DNA from: Ustilago trichophora
Taxonomy: Eukaryota; Basidiomycota; Ustilaginomycetes; Ustilaginales; Ustilaginaceae
Direction: 5' to 3'
Assembly (NCBI GenBank): GCA_900323505.1
Contig: OOIN01000004.1
Span: 868,001 to 932,000 of the forward strand
Length of the DNA stretch: 64,000 bases
The notes below the pieces were generated by a model that was given only the letters and a program-made list of their open reading frames with translations, had not been told where the DNA came from and did not search any database. Below, in pieces: positions 30,011 through 38,248 of the stretch. Every line of letters starts with the position of its first letter. The first letter of the stretch is position 1. Made by a program: the position numbers and the translations under genes.

Positions 30011-32143
30011 ATGTCGTTGAAACGATCCTACGATGATACCGTCCAGGACAGCTTGACGCTGTCCCCTCGCCACCCCATCGATGCTTCGAACAATGCCCCT
30101 GCACCATTACCTTCAGTCGAGAATCGCAGCGACACTGCTCAAGGCAAGCAACGCCGTCTCAGCTTCATGGACGACAATGGAGAATGCGCCACTGCTTCCG
30201 CATCATCGCGCCCAAGGGCACTTCCCAGCACATCGCGCGCTCGCTTCGTTCCGGGTTTACAGACTTTTGTCGGTGGGTTGCAGATGTCGCAAGACTCTTC
30301 TATCCCGCGTGCTGCCGAGATGGCCTCCCGACCGCCTACAGCAGCACCCGCCACAAGACGCTCTTTTGACGCACCAGATGCCATGCAGCCGCTCATGATG
30401 AGCCGCAATGCCGATTCGGAGCGACGTGCGAGTCAATCGGCAGCAGCACGTCGCCGCTCGCAGGAGGCCCTCGAGGCCATCTATCGTCGTACTTCACTCC
30501 TTGCCGAAGAAGCACAGGAAGCGCAGCTCGTCCCAGGGGTATCGCCCGGTTGGCATGTTGAAGCTCACGGTCGCCAGGCCATGGAATTGCAAGAGGGCAT
30601 ACGCTTCGAAGATGAGGACGGCTGGACTCCACTCGAGGCCTTTCCCGCCGCGACACGTCAAGGTAAGCTCGTCGTCAAGCGAGCAATGTTGCGCAAGCAG
30701 CAGCATAACCAGCAGCAAAAGCAAAAGCAACAGCAACAGCAACAGCAGCAGCAGCACCGGAGACAACAGAGTGAGCTCGACGCTTTACCCTCGAGTTCAA
30801 AATCAATACCCACCATCTCAGTCCAGCGTGCTTCAACAAAGTGTCCCTTCGAGCCTTCGACATCGTCCTCTGCCTCTCTGTCTGTCGACGACGAATTGCT
30901 TGATGATCTGCTCGACACGCTTTCTGGACCTCTGATGTTTTCTTCGCCCCCACCCGCCATCCAGCACAAACCTCTTCCCTGTTCGACAGCACCTTCAACG
31001 TCATCTTTACCATCATCGCCAGCATCCCCGTCGACATCATCTACGACACCGATCTCGGCAAGATCAGAGGAGAGCATTGCCGCAGCCAAGCTCGAGGACA
31101 AATCATTCGCAATCACAGAACCCAAGCCCCGAGACACTGTTTCACCCAGAGCTTCGCCCTTCTCACTATCCGATTTTGAGGTTATGGAGACGTTGGGGAC
31201 AGGTACCTTTGGGCGTGTGTTGCTTGTGCGACTCAAGGACCGCGACATCACGGACCGATCCGCCTACTTTGCGCTCAAAGTGTTGGCCAAGTCCGACGTG
31301 ATCAGGTTGAAGCAGGTCTCCCACATCAACAGCGAACGAAACATCTTGACCAAGGTGGATCACCCTTTCCTCGTCAACATGGTCGCCTCTTTCCAGGACA
31401 GCAAGAACTGCTACATGCTCATGGAGTACATTGTTGGCGGTGAGATTTTTTCGTACCTTCGTCGTGCGGGGCAGTTCTCTGCCGACGTGGCTCGATTCTA
31501 CATCTCCACTATCGTCCTCGCCATCGAGTATCTCCACAAGAACAAAGTCGTCTACCGCGATCTGAAACCGGAGAACCTTTTGATCGACGCCAATGGCTAC
31601 ACCAAGATCACCGACTTTGGCTTTGCCAAGGAGGTGGAAGACCGCACCTGGACTCTATGTGGTACACCCGAATACCTCGCGCCTGAGATCATCCAATGCA
31701 GTGGTCACGGTAGCGCAGTAGACTGGTGGTCACTGGGCATCTTGCTGTACGAGATGCTTGCAGGTTATCCACCCTTCTATGATCCCAATCCGATCCTCAT
31801 CTACGAAAAGATTCTCGCGGGCAAGCTTATCTTCCCCGAGCAGATTGACCAAGTCTCGCGTGATCTGATTTCGAGTCTTCTGACCGCCGATCGAAGCAGG
31901 CGCCTTGGCAACCTTCGCGGTGGAGCCAGCGACGTCAAGAACCATCCTTGGTTCTATGGCGTCGACTGGAAGGCGCTGCAGGAGGGCAGGATCCCTCCTC
32001 CTATCGTCCCTTACCTTGGCCAACCGGGCGACACGTCCAATTTTAGCAAATACGAGGCAGCAAGGCAGAGTGGCTTGCCTGGTCTCTACGGAACCGATCG
32101 AGGACGCCACGATCCTTACGCCGCCCTTTTTCCGGACTTCTAA
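30011..32143 (+). CDS. PKA-type (AGC family) serine/threonine kinase catalytic subunit
   Basis: Catalytic subunit of cAMP-dependent protein kinase type, 710 residues. The kinase domain starts near residue 388: glycine loop GTGTFGRV, lysine in FALKVLAKS, catalytic VVYRDLKPENLL (about 513), TDFGFAKEV, and activation loop TWTLCGTPEYLAPE with the phosphorylatable Thr. The AGC tail follows (PGDTSNFSKYE) and ends in LFPDF, a C-terminal hydrophobic motif. The roughly 385-residue N-terminal extension is Ser/Pro-rich and holds a Gln-rich run (about 230-255). The first ATG is at 30011; the frame is open 18 codons further upstream but starts at TTG. Ustilago maydis has two PKA catalytic subunits, Adr1 and Uka1 (known). 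Which one this matches was not established. Confidence 0.92.
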   Translation: MSLKRSYDDTVQDSLTLSPRHPIDASNNAPAPLPSVENRSDTAQGKQRRLSFMDDNGECATASASSRPRALPSTSRARFVPGLQTFVGGLQMSQDSSIPRAAEMASRPPTAAPATRRSFDAPDAMQPLMMSRNADSERRASQSAAARRRSQEALEAIYRRTSLLAEEAQEAQLVPGVSPGWHVEAHGRQAMELQEGIRFEDEDGWTPLEAFPAATRQGKLVVKRAMLRKQQHNQQQKQKQQQQQQQQQHRRQQSELDALPSSSKSIPTISVQRASTKCPFEPSTSSSASLSVDDELLDDLLDTLSGPLMFSSPPPAIQHKPLPCSTAPSTSSLPSSPASPSTSSTTPISARSEESIAAAKLEDKSFAITEPKPRDTVSPRASPFSLSDFEVMETLGTGTFGRVLLVRLKDRDITDRSAYFALKVLAKSDVIRLKQVSHINSERNILTKVDHPFLVNMVASFQDSKNCYMLMEYIVGGEIFSYLRRAGQFSADVARFYISTIVLAIEYLHKNKVVYRDLKPENLLIDANGYTKITDFGFAKEVEDRTWTLCGTPEYLAPEIIQCSGHGSAVDWWSLGILLYEMLAGYPPFYDPNPILIYEKILAGKLIFPEQIDQVSRDLISSLLTADRSRRLGNLRGGASDVKNHPWFYGVDWKALQEGRIPPPIVPYLGQPGDTSNFSKYEAARQSGLPGLYGTDRGRHDPYAALFPDF
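30703..30760 (+). repeat. CAG/CAA-rich repeat encoding a glutamine tract
   Basis: Mixed CAG/CAA/AAG codons encode an interrupted polyglutamine tract in the kinase N-terminal region, the longest pure stretch being about nine Gln. The mixed codons suggest selection for Gln rather than simple slippage (inference). Confidence 0.85.
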
Positions 32144-32356
32144 ACTGAAGCTCCTTTCGTGAGCATTTTCCGCACCGAGTTGATGCCAAAGGTGCGGTGG
32201 CTGTGTTGTTTCTTCTCTCCCTTAGCGCTTCTTGCTCTCTACTCGCATCTTTCGCATTAACTTGTTTTGTCGCATTCCGCATCTTTACGTATTCTTTTTC
32301 AAACCCAAGTTTCCGGGACCATGCATCTGACTCGATCAGTCTCGGTCTTGCTTCTC

Positions 32357-32428
<72 letters not shown>

Positions 32429-32601
32429 TTACTACTACTATTACTACTACCACTATTACTATTCTGATTATTATTATGCTGCTCTCTAATAGATCCATTC
32501 TTCCTTTCCAAGAACATTTGCTGCGAGCTGAGATGGGACTCCTCTTTGTGATGAGAGGGAGAGGGGCTTCGGCGAATCTGGGACGTGAATTACTAAAGAT
32601 A
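32144..32601. other. Kinase 3' flank with trinucleotide microsatellite
   Basis: About 460 bp between the kinase stop and the inverted-repeat element, dominated by the (CTA)n tract. No gene is visible. Confidence 0.65.
32357..32475 (+). repeat. (CTA)n trinucleotide microsatellite
   Basis: About 24 perfect CTA units (32357-32429) followed by degenerate ACT/ATT units. It creates spurious polyLeu, polyThr, polyVal and polySer frames on both strands. Confidence 0.95.
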
Positions 32602-32702
32602 CAGTCGCGTCCAATACTGCCCCATATCTTACCAAATTTGAGTTGCAAATTCTGAAAATTTCCAACAGCACAGCACACAATTAGCTCTGAAACACCACAT
32701 CA

Positions 32703-32828
32703 CACAAGAATGATCACCACCTTAATGTCAATATTTTACTAGCTCATATCTAAAACCTGGATGTGATAGATGCTATCCATAGCTACAACTTGCTCACCAA
32801 CAGAAAAAAGAGTTTAGTCTTAGTTATT
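32703..32828 (+). repeat. Left arm of 126-bp inverted repeat
   Basis: Pairs with 33180-33305 in reverse complement over equal length (126 bp) with about seven mismatches. Shared segments include GATGTGATAGATGCTATCC. Confidence 0.85.
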
Positions 32829-32988
32829 GTGCTGTAGCAGAATTGGCTCTCTTTTTTTGGAAATCTGAGTCCAAAATTTGCGCATTTGTGCACTTTATCA
32901 GTCTCTAGAAATTTCAATTCGAAAATTTGAAGATACCCTTCCTTATACTGCCTTTTTCTCCTCAATGTCAGCAGACACTTGCCTATAT

Positions 32989-33086
32989 GTTGGTGAGAAA
33001 GTTGTAGCTATACATACCAGCTACGCACACCATGAATGGTGCAAGTGAGCTGCAACATTGATCATAGTGTGATTTCCATTCTTGTG
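32989..33086 (+). repeat. Diverged third copy of the arm, direct to the right arm
   Basis: TGTTGGTGAGAAAGTTGTAG at 32989 and CCATTCTTGTGAAGG ending near 33091 match the two ends of the right arm (33206-33305) with nearly the same spacing. The middle is strongly diverged. Confidence 0.55.
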
Positions 33087-33179
33087 AAGGGGGTGTTTTT
33101 TCGCAATACTGCGCTGTGCAGTTGAATTTCACAAAATTTTTGACCCCAATTTAAGGCTATCTTGATGCTGTTCCCGTTC

Positions 33180-33305
33180 AATAACCAAGACTAAACTATT
33201 TTTTTTGTTGGTGAGGAAGTTGTAGCTATGGATAGCATCTATCACATCCAGGTGTTAGATATGAGCTAGCAAAATATTGACATTATGGTGGTGATCATTC
33301 TTGTG
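33180..33305 (-). repeat. Right arm of 126-bp inverted repeat
   Basis: Reverse complement of 32703-32828 with about seven mismatches. Confidence 0.85.
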
Positions 33306-33675
33306 AGGAGGCTTAGATTTGTAAAAATGACTGGTGTGGAGCCTCATTGATATTCGGCTCAGAACAAAATTATGGGACAGTTTTGGACGCGACTGTATCT
33401 TTTTTAGTGAAATTAAATTTCAGGTCACCTTTTTCGTCACTTTTTTGAAGCGGTGGCCAAATTTCTTTGCTCCACACAAAAGGCTATTCAGAAGAAATAG
33501 AATCTGAGCTGCTGCACACAAATTTTGATGGGACAGTGCGCTGCAAGATACTTTGTGCTCATCGGATAGCTTACCATTGCTTAACGTCTTCCATCTCCTT
33601 ATCCTCTCAACAGTCACATTCAAAGCAGCACTTCGGCACACAACGCCCAAGACTGCTAAGCCATCGTAACCAGGG

Positions 33676-36600
33676 ATGCGTAACCTCTCCGTTCTATCAC
33701 ATCGAGCCATTGCCCTGCCCTCGGCATCTCGGCAGTCATCGCTCAGAATCGAGGCCACTGCCACCGATCTTGAGGATGGTTCCATTTACGCAGTCGCCAC
33801 ATCACGTACCTCTCCCAGCGCAGCAGACGTAACTATCAGCTTTCTTAAAACAAACGAGGACGGACGAGCCTTTGCATCGTTCAACTCTTTGCTCATCCCC
33901 GGGCGCCTTCCATCCTTGCCAGGTTCCTCTACAGCCGTTGCTTCCACATCCGGTCGCTGTCCCAGAGACATTGTAGACCTTCACTATCTTTCTGATGGTG
34001 GTCAGGAAGCTCAGAACAAGCCCGCGCTTTGCACCATATCTGCCGGCGGGGATCTGCTCCTCTTACCCATCTCCAGTGGATACGATTTTCAAGATGAGGC
34101 ACCCCCAACCGAGCCTTCAGTAGTCGGTACCATCGAGCAAGGTATCGCAGCTGCAACTTGGAGTCCAGATGACGAGCTTCTTGTCATCGTCACGTCCGAG
34201 ACTCCAGAGAACAGCTCTTCCACAGGGAGAAGGGAGGGCGAGAAAGTCCTCTTGATGACCAGAGATTTCGAAGTCCTCTCCGAGGTCAGCCTCCGTACCG
34301 ACAGCTTTGGTGAAGACGAAGCGGTCGATGTGGGCTGGGGAAGCAAGGCCACGCAATTCCACGGATCAGAAGGCAAAGCGGCAGCAGCAGCTGCCGCCGC
34401 CGCGGCCGCCGCTGCAAAGGAAAGCAAGACCGATACTCGCGGTCCGAGCTTGCCAGACGACGACGGCAGGCCACGCATCAGCTGGCGAGGAGATGGTGCT
34501 TTCTTTGCCATCAGCTCGCTCGAGCCTTTCCACGCTCCTTCATCAGAAGCCACGGCAGAACCCTCTTGGCACAGGATCATCCGCATCTATTCGAGGACAG
34601 GTACGCTGTCGGCTACTTCGGATCCATCGGTGAGGGGCATCTCGCAGACGCTCGCCTTCCGCCCCATCGGTAATCTGATTGCAAGTACGCAGCGATTCGG
34701 TCCATCCGACGTTCAAGGGCAGATGTGGAGCCAGGGTCGCAAAGGACGACACGACGTGGTCTTCTTCGAACGCAACGGTCTGCGTCACGGCGAATTCAGT
34801 CTGCGAGAGGAATCTGCTTCGCAACCAGACGGCTCCCAGATTGGCTGGACAGATTTGCAAAAGCAAGGTCCATGGACACGAACGCACTTTGTCCGCGAGC
34901 TCGCATGGAATGCAGATGGAACGGCGCTCGCAGTTTGGCTCATTCGCGTCGCAACCGCCGACCAAGATGCATCTGCACACGACGTCGTTCAGGTTTACAC
35001 TACCGGCAACTACCACTGGTATCTCAAGCAAGAGTTTGTCACTTCCAACGCCCACAGCAGCGTCGAGCAAGTCAAATGGCATTCCGAAGACCCTTTGCAG
35101 CTGCTCGTCGCGTACACGGATCACGTAGACCAGCGTTCCTTTGCTCTCGAGACAGTGACTTCTTCTGGCAGACCTCCTCTCGATGTCGCTTGCGTGGCTG
35201 TTGTCGACGGCGCCGCGACTTTGCTGACTCCCTTTCGAATGCAAAATGTTCCACCGCCGATGGCCTCCCTCAGCCTTTCATCGCCACCAGCTGGACCCTC
35301 GATGCGTCCAGGCGCAGCCGAACCCGTGACCGTGCCCTGTCACGTCGCCTGGTCTCAGCTGCCCGGATCGTCGTCAGATGAAGCCGTTGGCGTCATGGCC
35401 ACTGTCTTCCAAAATGGATGCGTTCGAATTTGGCGTTTTGACTGGGGCGTTCTCGGTGGCAAGCTTAAGGTGGGAGGCAAGCCTGTTGCTGAACCAAAGC
35501 TGATTTGCACCGCTCAGCTTTCTGTATCGCACGATACGCTGTCGTATACTCATCAGATTGCTATCGCTGGCTGGGCAGCCCCTTCGCTGAAAGACGGGGA
35601 AACGTGTAAGATCTCGATCGCCGCACTAAGTTCCGACGAGCAAGGCTCGCTACTCCAGCGACTCGATTTGACTCAGTCTGACAAAGCAGCACCTTTCGAG
35701 GTCAATAGTTGCCAGTCGGTCCCTGTCCCTGGTCATGGTAGGATGCGCGTCGCATCCGATCCATTCGTGCCAGTCTCTACGACGTCGCCTAAATTCTATG
35801 TCGAGACCGACAACGGTGCAGTTCACCTTGTTGGCGACTCTGAACCTAAGCCCTTGACCAAGCTTGAGCGTTTCTGCTCCGACTTGCGTGTGCTGGCTGG
35901 CGGCAAAGCCGGCCAGAAGAGCAGGGTCATCGGTCTTTCTTCAAATGGCCGCCTACTGGCCGAAAGCCAGGTCATCGCCAAGGATGCCACCTCCTTCACT
36001 TTGGTAGGCAGCTTCTTGGTGTGGACCAACACATCGCACGAGGCAAGATTCCTGCCGTTGACATCCCTGCAGTGGACTTCGTCCGATGGCGGTCGCGAGG
36101 CGGCCGGGTCAGAAGCGGTCGATCTCGGTCGAAGAGTCGAACGTGGCAGTCGCATCGTCACTGCAGTTCCCTCAGCCATGTCGCTTATCCTGCAGATGCC
36201 TCGTGGTAATCTCGAGACCATCTACCCTCGGCCTTTGGTCTTGGAAGTGGTGCGTCGCAACATCGATGCCAAACGCTATGGAGCTGCATTCCGCATCTGC
36301 CGTACTCACCGCATGGACCTCAACATTCTCTACGATCACGACCCGGACGCATTCATGTTCAATGTTGCCACCTTCGTACAACAAGTCGCCGACGTTGATC
36401 ATCTCAACCTCTTCCTATCGGGCTTGCGAGACGAGGATGTCACTGCTACGCTTTATCAACCTCTGACCGCTCAGGTCGCCACACCCAATATGTCGTCCTC
36501 TACCACAGCCATCAGAACCGGCAAGGTCAACAAGGTGTGCGATGCGATCCGTGTGGAACTCGAGAAGCTCGACGCGCGCAAGTACATTCAATCAATTCTG

Positions 36601-38160
36601 ACTACGCACGTGCGCAAGGTTCCTGCCGACTTTGAAGCCGGTCTTTCGCTGCTCTTGAAGCTCAAGGAAGAGGACCCAGAGACGACCGAGGAAGCTGTCA
36701 AGTACATCGTCTTCCTCGCCGATGCCGACAAGCTTTACGACGTGGCTCTGGGCATGTACGACTTTACTTTGACGCTCATGATCGCGCAGCATGCCAAGCG
36801 CAAAGATCCACGCGAATACCTACCGTTTTTGCGTGAGCTTCGAGCGCTCTCGCCGCCCGAGTACCAGAAGTTTCGTATTGATGACCACCTTGGCCGTCAT
36901 TCGAAAGCGCTATCCTGGCTCGTACGTTCCGGCGCCGACCATCACCGCGAAGCACTGCAGTATGTCGACAAGCATAAGCTCTACCACGAGGCGCTCGAGC
37001 TGTACGGCAGCGAGGGTGGTAGTCGTTTGCGAGATGCTTACGACATTTTCGGCGAGTATCTGATCACCAGACGCAAGTTCGATGACGCAGGTACAGCCTT
37101 TCAGCTGGCCGGCAAGAACAGGAAAGCGCTCGATGCCTACCGCCAGAGCACCAACTGGGCGGAAGCAATCCGGCTTGCGTTTGTCGAGAAGCTGCCTCCC
37201 GCCGAGATCGTCGCTATGGCCAAGGGCATTGTTGACGAGCTCGAGACTTCCCGCCGCTTCATTGAAGCCGCTCGTGTCTGCCTCGACTACGTCCGGGATG
37301 TTGAGCAGGCAGTCACGCTCCTGTGCCGCGGCGGAGACTTTGCTGAGGCACGTCGTATTTTGACCACCTATGGCCGCCTCGATCTGGTCGAATTGACACT
37401 TCACCCACTTCTAATCGAGGCGGCAACGACCCTGCACGACGACGTGAGCGAGATGGACGAGCAACTCATCAAACAGCTGGATCGCATCCGCGAGCTGCGA
37501 GAGAAGCGAGCAGCAGCCCAAGCCGAAGGCGGACTCTACGGCGCCGACGCGGAGAATGACCCTGCTCTGGACCATCTCGACATTATGTCCGATACGTCTA
37601 CCCAGATGACTCAGTTCACCCGGTACACACGTGCCGCTTCGATCGCCTCCGCCCAGTCTTCCCTCGCTACATTCAGCACGAAATCGGGCAGCAAAAAGAA
37701 AGGAGCCAAACTCAAGAAAAAGGCCGAACGTCAAAAGGCAAGCGGCAAAAAGGGCACCATATTCGAAGAAGACTATCTGTACGGTTCCGTGCAGAAACTT
37801 CTCAAGGAGCGACTTGGCACTGTACAACTGGATGCAGCCAAACTCCTCCCACACCTGCTCTGCGCGGCGTCATCGTCCATCAGGAGCCGCGCAAAGGAAG
37901 TCACCCAGGCACTGATCGCATTCGAACAAGCAGCCGAGAAGGCCATCGACACGTTGTGGAGCTACAGCCAGCAGGATGACGATGAACGCTTTGACCAGCT
38001 GGTACGATTTGAACAGGAGATCCTAAACGGACAGGTGGCAGAGAACCCAACGATGGCAGCAATGTCGTTCAGGGCCATTGCGAACAGGAGGGTGCCCAGG
38101 AGCAAGTTGGAGCTGGCCGATAATCGATGGCGTCTCGTGGTCCTGGATAGGGAGGCTTAG
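33676..38160 (+). CDS. ELP1: Elongator complex scaffold subunit ELP1 (IKI3)
   Basis: Largest subunit of Elongator, which modifies wobble uridines of tRNAs (cm5U/mcm5s2U) in the cytoplasm. It has 1494 residues, somewhat longer than the yeast protein. The N-terminus MRNLSVLSHRAIAL is a family hallmark. Residues 1 to about 800 form the two beta-propellers (for example TWSPDDELLVIVT and FVRELAWNADGTALAVWLI). The C-terminal half is the alpha-solenoid dimerisation region (LPFLRELRALSPPEYQKFRID and the following helices). A Lys-rich segment near 1335-1365 (KKKGAKLKKKAERQKASGKK), then GTIFEEDYLYGSV, corresponds to the known tRNA-binding basic region. A polyalanine run of about 14 residues (near 235-250) and a Ser-rich insertion interrupt the first propeller. 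ATG at 33676, no intron. The candidate MITE ends 280 bp upstream. Confidence 0.95.
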   Translation: MRNLSVLSHRAIALPSASRQSSLRIEATATDLEDGSIYAVATSRTSPSAADVTISFLKTNEDGRAFASFNSLLIPGRLPSLPGSSTAVASTSGRCPRDIVDLHYLSDGGQEAQNKPALCTISAGGDLLLLPISSGYDFQDEAPPTEPSVVGTIEQGIAAATWSPDDELLVIVTSETPENSSSTGRREGEKVLLMTRDFEVLSEVSLRTDSFGEDEAVDVGWGSKATQFHGSEGKAAAAAAAAAAAAAKESKTDTRGPSLPDDDGRPRISWRGDGAFFAISSLEPFHAPSSEATAEPSWHRIIRIYSRTGTLSATSDPSVRGISQTLAFRPIGNLIASTQRFGPSDVQGQMWSQGRKGRHDVVFFERNGLRHGEFSLREESASQPDGSQIGWTDLQKQGPWTRTHFVRELAWNADGTALAVWLIRVATADQDASAHDVVQVYTTGNYHWYLKQEFVTSNAHSSVEQVKWHSEDPLQLLVAYTDHVDQRSFALETVTSSGRPPLDVACVAVVDGAATLLTPFRMQNVPPPMASLSLSSPPAGPSMRPGAAEPVTVPCHVAWSQLPGSSSDEAVGVMATVFQNGCVRIWRFDWGVLGGKLKVGGKPVAEPKLICTAQLSVSHDTLSYTHQIAIAGWAAPSLKDGETCKISIAALSSDEQGSLLQRLDLTQSDKAAPFEVNSCQSVPVPGHGRMRVASDPFVPVSTTSPKFYVETDNGAVHLVGDSEPKPLTKLERFCSDLRVLAGGKAGQKSRVIGLSSNGRLLAESQVIAKDATSFTLVGSFLVWTNTSHEARFLPLTSLQWTSSDGGREAAGSEAVDLGRRVERGSRIVTAVPSAMSLILQMPRGNLETIYPRPLVLEVVRRNIDAKRYGAAFRICRTHRMDLNILYDHDPDAFMFNVATFVQQVADVDHLNLFLSGLRDEDVTATLYQPLTAQVATPNMSSSTTAIRTGKVNKVCDAIRVELEKLDARKYIQSILTTHVRKVPADFEAGLSLLLKLKEEDPETTEEAVKYIVFLADADKLYDVALGMYDFTLTLMIAQHAKRKDPREYLPFLRELRALSPPEYQKFRIDDHLGRHSKALSWLVRSGADHHREALQYVDKHKLYHEALELYGSEGGSRLRDAYDIFGEYLITRRKFDDAGTAFQLAGKNRKALDAYRQSTNWAEAIRLAFVEKLPPAEIVAMAKGIVDELETSRRFIEAARVCLDYVRDVEQAVTLLCRGGDFAEARRILTTYGRLDLVELTLHPLLIEAATTLHDDVSEMDEQLIKQLDRIRELREKRAAAQAEGGLYGADAENDPALDHLDIMSDTSTQMTQFTRYTRAASIASAQSSLATFSTKSGSKKKGAKLKKKAERQKASGKKGTIFEEDYLYGSVQKLLKERLGTVQLDAAKLLPHLLCAASSSIRSRAKEVTQALIAFEQAAEKAIDTLWSYSQQDDDERFDQLVRFEQEILNGQVAENPTMAAMSFRAIANRRVPRSKLELADNRWRLVVLDREA

Positions 38161-38248
38161 CGTGGCAGGCTTTCACTCTTTGAATCACAGTCAACAGTTA
38201 AAGATTTGCAGTAATTTGTCCGGATACCCCTTTGTGTACGTCGTACAG

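Larger units (their letters stand above)
32602..33395. mobile_element. Candidate non-autonomous inverted-repeat element (MITE-like)
   Basis: A 794-bp non-coding block. Its ends read CAGTCGCGTCCAA on the left and, as the reverse complement, CAGTCGCGTCCAA on the right, with TA directly outside each end (32600-32601 and 33396-33397). The outer 24 bp match with two differences. A further 126-bp inverted repeat lies inside (32703-32828 against 33180-33305, about 94% identical by eye). No ORF over 60 codons is present. TA flanks and this type of end suggest a Tc1/mariner-derived MITE (inference). Some similarity continues just outside the TA, so the true boundary could be up to about 15 bp further out. 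Confidence 0.65.

Noticed and set aside
32043..32678. 211-codon minus-strand ORF rich in valine
   Set aside because: It is the translated (CTA)n microsatellite overlapping the kinase 3' end.
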